A stretch of 64,000 nt of DNA from Eutreptiella sp. 'Long Island Sound 2002' (lineage: Eukaryota > Euglenozoa > Euglenophyceae > Eutreptiales > Eutreptiaceae), in assembly GCA_964036045.1 (NCBI GenBank), contig OZ038381.1, positions 138,042,306 to 138,106,305 of the forward strand, given 5' to 3'. The position numbers and the translations under genes are program-made. This document shows, one piece after another, positions 32,946-42,611 of the stretch; the stretch's first letter is position 1, and every line of letters begins with the position of its first letter. The notes below the pieces were generated by a model, which made no database searches, was not told where the DNA came from, and was given only the letters and a program-made list of their open reading frames with translations.

Positions 32946-35900
32946 ATGGTGAATTGGCAAGAAGCGGGTAGGAGGTGGCCGCAGCCCAACCCCCATGTGG
33001 CGCGCCTGCTGCGCGGATTGCTGTGGGACCAGCAGTACCGCTACAGCAATCCCCAGTGCGAAGGCGGCATGCCCGGGAGCTTCGAGCTCCGTGAGGACAT
33101 GGGGGAGGACTGCCCGCGGGCAGTGGAGGAGTGGCTGCGGGCGGAAGGGTACGGGTACCGCTTCCGCCGCAAGCGCTGGAGGACGTGGACCCGGCCGGAC
33201 AGGCCCGGCGAAGGGCTGCGCCCCGACGGGATTGAGGAGGACGAGGACCCCAACGCCTACCCGTCGGGCGCCTCGATCAACGTCTCCCTGTGGGACGTGA
33301 TCGAGAAGAACTTCCCGGAACCGGGGAGCGAGCGCAGGCTGCAGGGCAGCAGCAGCGCGTCTCCGGCGACGGAGAAGCGGTCCGCCGGGGACAGGAATTG
33401 GGACCGGAGGTGGCGGGAGTACCAGGAGTCCCTGGCCGCCGAAGCCGCCCGAGGCGCCAAGGGCGGAACCCCAGCCCCCAGTCCCCAACGGGCCAATGGT
33501 GGTCATCACCCCGGCTCCACCACCCTTGGCGACTACATCAAAGTCGCCAGGCAGACCAAGGCCAAGCCCCGTCCGCTGCTCCTGAAGCCCCAGCAGGCCT
33601 CAGCAGGCCCCAGCAGCGACGTGGAGTCGGCCCACCGCGGGAAGATGCCCGCCGACCAGGCCAGCTCCAGCAGCAGCGCCGCTCCCGCCCAAAGGGACGT
33701 GGCGCGCGCCTGTGAGCGCATCTGCAGGGTGCCCTGCAACCTTCGGGTTGCCCGGCAACGGGCCACGCAGCAGAACGCTGCTGTGGAGGGCGCCGTCGGC
33801 ATCGCCCATGAGGAGGCCACCGAGTGGGGCAGAGGCATGGACTACCACGCCTCGAAAGTGGCAGCCATCGCGGCCGGTCTCACGGCTGCGGCCGCCCATG
33901 AGGCAGTGGCTGCCCGGATCAGGGCAACCGACGAGGAAGCCCGCCGGACGCAGGAGGCCATTGCCTGCAAGGAGGCCGAGGTGAAGGCGCTGGAAGAGGC
34001 GCTTGCCCAAGAGAGGGCAAAGAAGGAGGCGGAGGAAAGGGCCCACGCCGAAGCGACGGCTAAGGCCCAGGAGGACGCCGCCAAGAAGGAAGCCATCGAG
34101 GCCGCGCGACGGAAGGTCGCTGAGGAGAAGGCCAAGACGGAGGCGGAGCTGGCAGCGTTGAAAGCGCAGAAGGCGCGGCTGCAGCAGGCCCGGGAAGCCG
34201 AGGCGGCTCGTGCTCGGGGAGAAGCCGAAGCGCGAGCTGCCGCAACCACCGCTGCCGCAATGGAGGAGGCAGAGGCCAAACTCCGCCGCGAGACTCCCCC
34301 GGGAGGATCACGAGTGGAGACCCTTCGAAAGCTTTTCGAAGGGGACGCCTCCTCCAGGATGACGCTGGATGAGGCGGACACGGGCAGCAGTGGGAGCAGT
34401 GGCACCACCGCCCATCGACGGAGGAAGGGCAAGGGGAAGACCCCCGAGAGGCCGCGGAGGCCAGCGGGTGGACACCCCCACGACAGTGACCCCTTCTTCA
34501 CCGCCAGTGACGGGGATGAACGAGGCCGCCGACATCGCCAAGTGGTGGCTTGGACGGGCGGAGGCGGCGGAGACGTCCCCATGGAACCGGAAGGTGAGGA
34601 TGAGGATCTCCCTCCTCCCTACCGGAGCTCGGAGTCTTCCGTGACCGAGACGCCCAGGTGGGGCGACATGGACGAGGATGACGACATGGAATTCGGCATC
34701 ACGAAGAGGCGCCCATCCTCGGACCCACCGAGGCGACCCGGCGGAGACCCACCGGGACCCCCTGGCGGAGGACCATCAGGACCCCCTGGAAGACGCCCAC
34801 CGAGTGGACCCCCTGGAGGCGGACCACCGGGCGGGGGAGGACCCCCTGGACCGGGCGGACCCGGCGGAGGCCCTCCTGGAGGACCCCCTGGGGACCCCGA
34901 CGACCCACCAGGGAACGGCGACCCGGACACCACCTGGTGGTGGATTGTCTACCTCCGCAGGAGAGTCCAGTTGCTCGAGCTGGAGGTAGACACGGGCAAG
35001 GGCGAGATGGCTCGCATCTCCACGGTCCCCGCGCGCGCGCAGAAGGAGCTGGACATCGCCAGGGCCGAGACCAAGTCGCTGACCAACGTCGTCAGCGGCC
35101 TGCAGGAGAGGCTGGACGCGCTGGAAGCCCGTGGGAGCGTCGACAGCGACCACCCACCCCTGGAGTCTGGCTCGTCGGACGACGGCTGGGGACCCGGACC
35201 AGGTCCAGGCAGACCCCACGCCCCCGGCGGAGCCCCCAGGAGGCGCCCCAGCGCCAGTGCCCCCTCTCTCACCGCCCCCTCTCACCACAGCGCGGGCCGC
35301 CGCAACGAGCGCGTGCCGCCCGGCAGTGGTAGTGAGGAATGGCGTGATGAGTGGCTCAGCGCGGAGTACCGCAACCGCCGTGCTCCACCGCGGACGCCTG
35401 TACGCCCCCGACGCCCGGCACCAGCCCGGGTGCCAATCCCAATGGCTGGAGGACGTTATGGTGGACTCAGGGACGAGGTCCCCAGAGGAGACGTGGAGTG
35501 GGATGTCGGCGAAGGTGAGGACCTGGACCTGGACCTGGAGGAGTTCGACATCAGCCCGCCGCGTGGTGTACGACGGGACGCCGCTGAACGCAGCCGCCGG
35601 CGCCGTGATGAGGATGCATACATGGATGCAGTACGGCGTGAACATTTTGGTTCAGCGTACGTGGAGGAACCGCGGCGTAGCCACAGGGGTTCCATGGAGG
35701 AGATGGACGTGGCGGCCGTGGGAGTCCGTGGGCGAGGCCGATGGGAACCTCGGTCGACCTCGCGGCCGGCGTTCATGGTCTCTAAGGCCGCGGATGCCGC
35801 CGTGTGGGAAGACTTGAAGGACATCAAGCCCCCCATGTACGACGGCAACCCCCTCAACCTCGACCGCTTTTTTTTTTTGGAGAAGCTGGACAATTGGGGG

Positions 35901-37265
35901 CTGACCGTCACTGAAGACCTGCCTCCCGCTGATGCGGAGAAGTATGTCTTCAAACGGTTCAGGTACCGCCTGCCGGAAGTGCTCGGAGAGCTACACTTCA
36001 TGGCGACCAAGGAGGGGAAAATCAAGACCCTCAAGGAAGCCAAGAAGTGGCTCAACGAGCAGGAGCGGGTGGACGCTCCGCAGGTGGCGGCCAAGCGCTG
36101 GAAGTCCATCAAGCTTGAGCATGATGGACGGGAGATCCGCCTACGAGAGTGGCGAGACTTCCGAGGGAAATACACCCTCTTCCGCCGCAACGTGGAGGAT
36201 TGGAACGAGGGTGACGAGCAGGCTCGCCTGCTCTCCATGCTGCCGGAAGCATGGATCAAGAGGGTCACCAAGGAGGAATCCAAGAGGGCCAAGTCCAACC
36301 ACACGGTCAAGATGATGCTCCCCAAGGAGTATCATACGAACGTGGTGGCTTGGGCGAAGAAGAACGTGGCCCGGGATGTCAAACGGCACTCCCTGCGGAC
36401 TGCTCTTCTCATCACCGTCTCGGGCGATCGCGAGAAGACCGCGATGTGGCGCCTTGACGATTGTGAGTTGAGCGGCCAGACCATCCGTCTGCAGCCCATC
36501 CCGGCGCGGATGAGCTGCGACGAGATCCTGGAGTGGGTTGGCGAGGAAGTACTCAAGGAGTACCGAAACCTCCACCACACCCGCGGGTTGAGGCCCGGCG
36601 ACCGCGACGTCAACTACGTTGGCGAGGGACCTGGCGGGGAAGATGCCATGGACCCAGCGGGAGCCGGCGGCGATGAGACTCTCGTCGACGATGACGACGA
36701 CGATGAGCCCGCCGAAGTGGCCGTTTGCGCCTTCGTGGCCAAGAACCTGAACGCGGGGAGCAAACCGGGAAACTGGAAGCCCCTGCAGCAGGGTTGGAGG
36801 AAGCAGGAGAAGAGGGACCCTCGCCGTATTGGCGACCCTCCGCTGTCCTTTGGGGAGTTCATACGAGCTCACCCTCAGGGCTGTTTCGTGTGTTATGGGA
36901 GGAAGCGAGGCTTCAACCATGACCACCGAACATGCCCCATCCACAAGGCCGACACGGACGCTTACAAGAAGGCGCACGGGTCGAAGAAGCGTGCGCCCGC
37001 GGGTATCCGGGAAGCCAAGATGGAGGTGGACAAGGACGAGCTGGCCAAGCTGATGTCGTTGGTGGGGACCGAATTGGCCAAGGAGATCCAGGAGATCAAG
37101 CGGAACTGGGTCCCCAGGTCGGACAACAAGAACAAGGAGAACAACCAGAATGACCAGAACAAGGACAAGGACAAGAACAAGGGTAAGAAAGGGGGAAGGA
37201 AGAAGGGCATCAACGACGTTGAGGCCGAGGAGAACACCCCCTCTTCCACAACCGACGCCCCCTAG
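32946..37265 (+). CDS. gag: Gag polyprotein of the chromovirus
   Basis: Structural protein forming the particle and binding RNA; 1439 aa from the first ATG in good context (gccATGg); the frame opens at GTG 32904 after TGA. It is far longer than usual Ty3/gypsy Gags. Order: folded N-terminus; Ala/Glu/Lys coiled coil (about residues 310-450); PPPY at 556-559 (34611-34622), like a retroviral late-domain motif; PPG-rich linker (about 594-660); a second helical segment; a disordered Arg/Pro stretch; a capsid-like region from about residue 960 (ITVSGDREKTAMWRLDD near its end); and a zinc knuckle with unusual CX2CX8HX4C spacing starting at Cys1313 (36882). Lys-rich tail. It ends at UAG 37263-37265 with pol continuing in frame. 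An 11-T run at 35868-35878 lies in the coding frame. Confidence 0.85.
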   Translation: MVNWQEAGRRWPQPNPHVARLLRGLLWDQQYRYSNPQCEGGMPGSFELREDMGEDCPRAVEEWLRAEGYGYRFRRKRWRTWTRPDRPGEGLRPDGIEEDEDPNAYPSGASINVSLWDVIEKNFPEPGSERRLQGSSSASPATEKRSAGDRNWDRRWREYQESLAAEAARGAKGGTPAPSPQRANGGHHPGSTTLGDYIKVARQTKAKPRPLLLKPQQASAGPSSDVESAHRGKMPADQASSSSSAAPAQRDVARACERICRVPCNLRVARQRATQQNAAVEGAVGIAHEEATEWGRGMDYHASKVAAIAAGLTAAAAHEAVAARIRATDEEARRTQEAIACKEAEVKALEEALAQERAKKEAEERAHAEATAKAQEDAAKKEAIEAARRKVAEEKAKTEAELAALKAQKARLQQAREAEAARARGEAEARAAATTAAAMEEAEAKLRRETPPGGSRVETLRKLFEGDASSRMTLDEADTGSSGSSGTTAHRRRKGKGKTPERPRRPAGGHPHDSDPFFTASDGDERGRRHRQVVAWTGGGGGDVPMEPEGEDEDLPPPYRSSESSVTETPRWGDMDEDDDMEFGITKRRPSSDPPRRPGGDPPGPPGGGPSGPPGRRPPSGPPGGGPPGGGGPPGPGGPGGGPPGGPPGDPDDPPGNGDPDTTWWWIVYLRRRVQLLELEVDTGKGEMARISTVPARAQKELDIARAETKSLTNVVSGLQERLDALEARGSVDSDHPPLESGSSDDGWGPGPGPGRPHAPGGAPRRRPSASAPSLTAPSHHSAGRRNERVPPGSGSEEWRDEWLSAEYRNRRAPPRTPVRPRRPAPARVPIPMAGGRYGGLRDEVPRGDVEWDVGEGEDLDLDLEEFDISPPRGVRRDAAERSRRRRDEDAYMDAVRREHFGSAYVEEPRRSHRGSMEEMDVAAVGVRGRGRWEPRSTSRPAFMVSKAADAAVWEDLKDIKPPMYDGNPLNLDRFFFLEKLDNWGLTVTEDLPPADAEKYVFKRFRYRLPEVLGELHFMATKEGKIKTLKEAKKWLNEQERVDAPQVAAKRWKSIKLEHDGREIRLREWRDFRGKYTLFRRNVEDWNEGDEQARLLSMLPEAWIKRVTKEESKRAKSNHTVKMMLPKEYHTNVVAWAKKNVARDVKRHSLRTALLITVSGDREKTAMWRLDDCELSGQTIRLQPIPARMSCDEILEWVGEEVLKEYRNLHHTRGLRPGDRDVNYVGEGPGGEDAMDPAGAGGDETLVDDDDDDEPAEVAVCAFVAKNLNAGSKPGNWKPLQQGWRKQEKRDPRRIGDPPLSFGEFIRAHPQGCFVCYGRKRGFNHDHRTCPIHKADTDAYKKAHGSKKRAPAGIREAKMEVDKDELAKLMSLVGTELAKEIQEIKRNWVPRSDNKNKENNQNDQNKDKDKNKGKKGGRKKGINDVEAEENTPSSTTDAP

Positions 37266-37310
37266 CGGAGCCCCTGCAGCCAAGGGCCCCAGCTAGGGCG
37301 GTCGCAGGAT
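37263..37310 (+). promoter_or_regulatory. Candidate stop-codon readthrough site at the gag-pol junction
   Basis: TAG-CGG-AGC-CCC. No other stop occurs in this frame until 42246. Pol has no in-frame ATG until after the protease active site. A weak stem is possible, CCTGC (37273-37277) with GCAGG (37304-37308). The decayed relative at 63163-63152 has TAG-AGG-AGC-CCC at the same boundary. Confidence 0.6.
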
Positions 37311-40300
37311 GGTGACGTGGGAAGCGCCGAACCATCCCAGTCGGGAGTCGATAAGCACAAGGGGACTGCCGCGGGCGGAAGGCCCGGTCCGGCGCCCAGT
37401 TGCGGAGGCGGGGTGAGGGCAAGTGAAGGCACGAACCCTTGCACCCGTCCGTCCTTCGCGACCAAGAATGTGTTTGATGTACTACAGGATCTATCCGAGA
37501 GTATCGGAGGATCACCCGGACCGCAGCTGGATGCTGCAGATGGGCAGCCTGAGCCCATTGTCCACGACCTGCACCAGTCGCTTGTGGAGCTTCTGGAACG
37601 GCCGGAGATCCTGAGTTTGCACGCCGTGCGCCGTGTCGGTCGTGAGCGGCAATTGCATCTTAAGGTCCGTGCCTTATGCGGGGAAGTGGAAAAGGTTTTC
37701 GACGTGTTGGTCGACACGGGAGCTCAAGTCAGCTTGGTCAAGGCTGGCCTACTTCCACCAGAGTGTCTGACCGACAGTCGGAAACCTGTCAGGCTGAAGG
37801 TGGCGAACGGCCAGTACATGGTGGGAGGCACGAAGGAAGCGGCCATTGGGCTGCAGTTCGTGAACCATCGTGAGCTGAGCCGCCCAGACCTCGGCAAGGA
37901 AATCCTCCTGCACGGTCGCTTCTACGAGGCCGAGATGGACTGGGACATGATCGTTGGGTACGACTTCATGATGGAGACGGACTCCGGCGTCCTCCCAGCC
38001 CAGGCCTCCATGACCCTGTACCAGGACGACCAGCTCTCGTGGCTTTCGTCACCTGAGCACCATGTGGAATGCCAATGGATCCACCCCGAACGCAATCAGC
38101 TCGAAGTGGCCGCGCTCGACACTGAGCCCACTGGGCCAGCGAACCAGGAGTACGGCGTAAGGCCGGAAGTGGCGAACCGAGTGGTCGCGGACCTGGGAGC
38201 GTCGGATCTGGCCCTGGATGCGTTCTCTTCAGGAACCTCCGCCCATCTGCGGGTGTGTGAGAAGTACTGGAGCGCACAGGACTCCGCGTGGAAGAAGCAC
38301 TGGGGTCCGCATCAGGGTTTGATGTGGATCCATTGCCCCCGTTGGGACATTCCAAGAGCGATAGCGAAGATTCGCAAGGACCGCTCCAAGGCAGTGCTGG
38401 TTGTTCCTATGGGATGCACCGAGGAGGAAAGTACCCGACATTGGGTAGCCTCATTGACCAACATGACCTTAAACAAGGTCGTCCTACCGGCTGGAGAGAG
38501 TGTCTATCAGGACGCTAAGGGACAGCCCATGCCACCCCAGAGATGGCCAACGGAATTCCACTATGTGGATGGGGGCCTTGATCAGGCCGACACCACGGAC
38601 TTCGTGTGTGTCAACCGTATCATAGCGGAGCCTTGGAGGCAATGCTTTGCGGTTCCCCCCGTTGACATCGAACAATCGGAATCGGAAGAGCCCCTCACTG
38701 AAGAGGAGTGGGATCTGGTTCAGGGGTATATGGATCAGCCCTTTCACGACTGGGGAAACCAGCGTGAGGGCAAAGGCCAGGACAAAGCCTGGTGGGAAGT
38801 GGACTCAATCGTCTCCGGTTCCTATGACGGGAATACCTTCGTACAGAGGGTGCTGGATCACATGTCCAGCCAAGACGAGCCGCCTGGCGGTAACCCACCC
38901 ACCTACGGCGATCTGTTCCGAGGCAAGACCAGAGATGGCCCTTTGGGCCACCTGGGAAGACCACCTGAGCCGAAAGCGAGCGGGGTCGCTACCCCTCAAG
39001 TAAGCTCCGTGGTTCAAGTGCCCGGAAAAGCCAAGGCGGAGTCCGATGACTGCCCCAAGATCCAGGCGTTGAGGGCCAGGCTGAAGCAGAAGTATGGCGA
39101 GACCTTCTTCAGCGGAAAACCTGTGTTCCCCCCACCGGTGCGTGGACCGTATGGCGAGGCCAAGATACGACTGAAGCAGGACCCCCGTGTGTATCGGCAC
39201 CGGGAGTTTGCCCTGAGGGGCGAGAGGAAAGAAGCTATGGAGAAGATCCTCCGTGACTTCATCCAGAGAGGCTGGCTCGAGCCGTGCCACTCCGAATGGG
39301 CCTCTCCCTGCTTCGTCGTCCCCAAGAAGGTTGCCGGTGAGTGGCGGCTCGTGGTCGACTACCGCGGCCTGAACGCCCAAAGGCAGCACGACAGCTATAC
39401 GCTGCCCCTCATTGAGGACATGCTGCAAAAGCAACACCGGCGGAGGATCTTCACGGTGATTGACCTGAAACATGGTTATCATCAGATGCCTCTCGCCGAG
39501 GAGTCCCGTGCCTGCACAGCCATGAGCACTCCACTTGGACCTCTCCAGTGGAAGGTGATGCCCATGGGCGTTACCAACGGCAATGCGGCTTTTCAGCGGA
39601 TGCTGGAGAACCTGCTTGAGCCGGTGCGTGACTGTGCGGACCCCTTCGTGGACGACGTGATCATCGCGTCCGGGGACCCCAGTATGAGCTACGAGGAGCT
39701 CCTGGAGGCACATGAAAGGGACGTCACTCGAGTGCTGGACCTTCTGGTTCGGCACAAACTCACGGGCAGCAGTGACAAGGCCACCATTGCGGTAAGCGAG
39801 GTGGTCTTCGCCGGCCACGTAGTCGGGAACGGGCAGCGAAAGCCCATACCTGGCAAGGTGGCTGCGATTGAGCACTGGGAAAAGCCCAAGACGGTCTCTG
39901 AGCTACGGGCGTACCTGGGGTTCTGCAATTACTACTCGGGGTATATCAAAATGTATGCCGAGTATGCAGCCCCCATGACGACCATGCTCAAGGGCAACCG
40001 AGAGGAGACCAAGAAGGGGCCCAAGAAGGCTCTGGTCTGGACAGCTGAGTCCGACCGTGCCTTTGAGGGGATGAAGCAGGCGCTGCTATCCGCAGTGGGT
40101 CTGCACCTCGTGGATCCCGACCGAGGGTTCGTCCTGCGCACCGACGCTTCCGACTACGCCATTGGCGCTGTGTTGGAGCAAGTGCTTGACGACGGGAGGC
40201 ACGTGCCCGTGGCCTTCTGGAGCCGAGTCCTGGCGGAAGGCCAGAGACGGACGTGGACGCCCCGTGAAAAGGAGGCGTATGCCATCGTCATGGCTCTCAG

Positions 40301-42248
40301 GAAATGGGCTGGGTACATAGCCCTCCATCCCGTCACCGTCTGCACCGACCATCAGAGTCTGCAGTCGTGGCACAAGGAGCACGTGGACACCCCCTCAGGT
40401 CCCGCCTCCCGACGGGCAAGATGGCATGAGACCTTGGCCAAGTTCGATCTCACGGTTATGTATATTCCTGGAAAGGATAACACCGTGGCGGACTGTCTCA
40501 GTAGCTGGGCCTATCCCGCCAGCAAGGGCATGACGGACATCTCTGCCCATGGCGATGAGGCTGAGACCGCTGAAGCCAAGAGGATCATCGAGATGGAGCG
40601 CCTGATGGAGGAGGAGGGTGCAAAATGCTTCGTCGTCATGGCCGCGGATGCCTCCCTCGCAACGAGGGTGAGCCCAGCGGTCAGAGTACTCGCCCCTGAG
40701 GGAGCCGAGTCCGACAAGCACCTCTTCCCGGAGTCTTGCCTCCAGGAAGACTGGACCGACGATTACGCCAAGTCTGAGGCCTTTGCGGCCGAGTATAGGG
40801 CTGTGACCGACCCTGACGACGGGCAGAAGTGGCCAAAGGGGCTGACTGAGGAAGATGGCAAGCTCTACCGGAATGGTAAGCTGCTAGTACCAGAGTCCCG
40901 GGTGCTCGAGCTGTGTGAAGCTTGGCACCACCACATGCTGCACCCAGGGGTCAAGAAGCAAGCTCTTGACATGCAGCGTCGGTTCGAGATCGACCATATC
41001 GTTCTCTACACCGCCATCAAGAAGGTCAGGAAGGGTTGCTCGGTCTGTCAGGCCTGCAATCCCGACAACCGGAACGTCAAGGGGGAACCCCAATGGACCC
41101 CGGTTCCTGACCAGCCCATGGAGAGCGTGGCCATGGATGTCTTCTCCATGCCCGAAGTGCACATTGGCAAGGAGACCTTTGACTGTGTGGTTCTCTGTGT
41201 GGACCGCCACAGCGGCTACGTTGTAGCCGTTCCGGCACGCAAAAAGTGGTTGCTTGCCAGAGAAGTGGCAGTCATGATGATTCGTCATTGGCTGACCGTC
41301 TTTGACATTCCCCGCACCATTTGCAGTGACCGAGGGCCCCAGTTTACTGGTGGCTGGTTCAAGGCTACGTGTTCCCTCATGGGAATACGTCATGCCAAGA
41401 GCGTTGCCTATGTCAGCCGGTCTAACGGCCGTGCTGAAGTGGCTGGACGGCAGCTGTTCGAGAAGCTGCGCAAGATCTACATCACCAATCCACGTCGGAA
41501 CTGGTTTGAGGAGATGTGGCCTGCTCTGAAGGCCCATCATGACACCCCCACGCCGGGCGGTTTGTCCCCTCACCAGATTCTGTTCGGCAGGGACCCCCTG
41601 GGTCGGGGACTTCCCTTGTCTGGTGATGGCATGGCTATGGATGCCAAGGAATTCTTCGCGCGGCAAGAGCAAACGGCGCGGGACATCCGCCAGCAGCTCG
41701 AGAAGGAGCATGCCGAGCGTCAGAAGTCCGCCCCAAGCTCAACAGCGCAGAAGTTCAGGGTGGGAGACCCGGTGTGGGTGATCAGACCCCGCCCTATGGG
41801 CACCCAGCGCACCAAGACCTGGTTCACACCCGGCGACGTGGTCCGCAGGATTGGTGAGGACACCTACGGCATCAAGGTGGGTCACGGACAGTTCCGGGAG
41901 CGCCACGAGAGTCAACTCCGTGTGCGGGAACCCGACCTCCGTGGCCAACATGTGTCCCTGAGCTATGCCGCGCATGAGGCCGATTCGGACGACGACTACG
42001 CTGAGCAGGACGACTATACAGTCGAGAAGATCCTTGCTCAGCGTCCGAAGGCCTCGGCACCCGGAGGTCTGGAGTTCAAGGTTCGTTGGCGAGGCTATGG
42101 GCCGTCCCACGACACCTGGGAACCCGTCTCCTCATTCGTGCCGCGGGTCAATACTCCCTTCATGGAGTACATCCGGAAGCACAAGACCAAGATCCAGGTT
42201 TCGGACTTGGCAGCACTCACCCGGGCGATTGCAGCCAGGGGTGCCTGA
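37266..42248 (+). CDS. pol: Pol polyprotein: protease, extra module, RT, RNase H, integrase, chromodomain
   Basis: 1660 codons in the gag frame after UAG. Aspartic protease VDTGAQVSLV (Asp codon 37713). Extra module at about 38200-38495 (LALDAFSS... KAVLVVPMG... NKVVLP). RT with DYRGLN, LKHGYHQMP and catalytic FVDDVII (39645-39665). RNase H with RTDASDYAIGAVLEQ (40141) and TPREKEAYAIV. Integrase zinc region H…H…CSVCQAC (about 40920-41055) and catalytic triad D 41136-41138, D 41328-41330, E 41436-41438, with exactly 35 residues between the last two. C-terminal chromodomain YTVEKIL … KVRWRGYGPSHDTWEP (about 42015-42190), expected to target insertion by reading histone marks. It ends TGA 42246-42248. 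All key residues are present. It is presumably made as a Gag-Pol fusion by readthrough. Confidence 0.9.
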   Translation, partial: RSPCSQGPQLGRSQDGDVGSAEPSQSGVDKHKGTAAGGRPGPAPSCGGGVRASEGTNPCTRPSFATKNVFDVLQDLSESIGGSPGPQLDAADGQPEPIVHDLHQSLVELLERPEILSLHAVRRVGRERQLHLKVRALCGEVEKVFDVLVDTGAQVSLVKAGLLPPECLTDSRKPVRLKVANGQYMVGGTKEAAIGLQFVNHRELSRPDLGKEILLHGRFYEAEMDWDMIVGYDFMMETDSGVLPAQASMTLYQDDQLSWLSSPEHHVECQWIHPERNQLEVAALDTEPTGPANQEYGVRPEVANRVVADLGASDLALDAFSSGTSAHLRVCEKYWSAQDSAWKKHWGPHQGLMWIHCPRWDIPRAIAKIRKDRSKAVLVVPMGCTEEESTRHWVASLTNMTLNKVVLPAGESVYQDAKGQPMPPQRWPTEFHYVDGGLDQADTTDFVCVNRIIAEPWRQCFAVPPVDIEQSESEEPLTEEEWDLVQGYMDQPFHDWGNQREGKGQDKAWWEVDSIVSGSYDGNTFVQRVLDHMSSQDEPPGGNPPTYGDLFRGKTRDGPLGHLGRPPEPKASGVATPQVSSVVQVPGKAKAESDDCPKIQALRARLKQKYGETFFSGKPVFPPPVRGPYGEAKIRLKQDPRVYRHREFALRGERKEAMEKILRDFIQRGWLEPCHSEWASPCFVVPKKVAGEWRLVVDYRGLNAQRQHDSYTLPLIEDMLQKQHRRRIFTVIDLKHGYHQMPLAEESRACTAMSTPLGPLQWKVMPMGVTNGNAAFQRMLENLLEPVRDCADPFVDDVIIASGDPSMSYEELLEAHERDVTRVLDLLVRHKLTGSSDKATIAVSEVVFAGHVVGNGQRKPIPGKVAAIEHWEKPKTVSELRAYLGFCNYYSGYIKMYAEYAAPMTTMLKGNREETKKGPKKALVWTAESDRAFEGMKQALLSAVGLHLVDPDRGFVLRTDASDYAIGAVLEQVLDDGRHVPVAFWSRVLAEGQRRTWTPREKEAYAIVMALRKWAGYIALHPVTVCTDHQSLQSWHKEHVDTPSGPASRRARWHETLAKFDLTVMYIPGKDNTVADCLSSWAYPASKGMTDISAHGDEAETAEAKRIIEMERLMEEEGAKCFVVMAADASLATRVSPAVRVLAPEGAESDKHLFPESCLQEDWTDDYAKSEAFAAEYRAVTDPDDGQKWPKGLTEEDGKLYRNGKLLVPESRVLELCEAWHHHMLHPGVKKQALDMQRRFEIDHIVLYTAIKKVRKGCSVCQACNPDNRNVKGEPQWTPVPDQPMESVAMDVFSMPEVHIGKETFDCVVLCVDRHSGYVVAVPARKKWLLAREVAVMMIRHWLTVFDIPRTICSDRGPQFTGGWFKATCSLMGIRHAKSVAYVSRSNGRAEVAGRQLFEKLRKIYITNPRRNWFEEMWPALKAHHDTPTPGGLSPHQILFGRDPLGRGLPLSGDGMAMDAKEFFARQEQTARDIRQQLEKEHAERQKSAPSSTAQKFRVGDPVWVIRPRPMGTQRTKTWFTPGDVVRRIGEDTYGIKVGHGQFRERHESQLRVREPDLRGQHVSLSYAAHEADSDDDYAEQDDYTVEKILAQRPKASAPGGLEFKVRWRGYGPSHDTWEPVSSFVPRVNTPFMEYIRKHKTKIQVSDLAALTRAIAARGA

Positions 42249-42611
42249 TCAGCGCCCTGGGCTCTCCCCTGATGCGTTTTGAGCGCTTGTGAGACCGACG
42301 AATCGTCCCTTACTTGCTTGCTCTCTTCCATCTTTCGGTGACAGAGTGGCCATATACCCCCCCCTGGAATCCAGAGGAGGATGGCCCCTCTCTTCAATTC
42401 TATTCGTCACTTCCCCCCCCTGCTGAATCCTTGGGAAACCAGGTAGGGCGACTGACCTTCATTTTTCTGAGCTCTTGGGGCCTTGAAGCCCATACGACGT
42501 TGCGCAACGGATGCCGCTGTCATCGGCATTGCGATTTTTTGGTGTGTGGTCTGGTTCCATGGCACTTGCGGAATCCAGACCAGTCGACGTGTGTCTCGAG
42601 ACTATATATGC
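42249..42611 (+). other. Chromovirus 3' region before the nested element
   Basis: Non-coding, C-rich patches; ends with tatATGC, the left copy of the nested element's 4-bp target duplication (42608-42611). Confidence 0.6.

Noticed and set aside
34776-35645. Long minus-strand ORFs opposite gag and pol (also 36141-37283, 38805-39875, 40884-41711)
   Set aside because: Shadows of the GC-rich coding frame of the chromovirus; their translations carry no domain.
35868-35878. T11 run as a programmed frameshift site in gag
   Set aside because: The coding frame continues through it with sensible protein on both sides, so no shift is needed; homopolymer slippage remains only a formal possibility.
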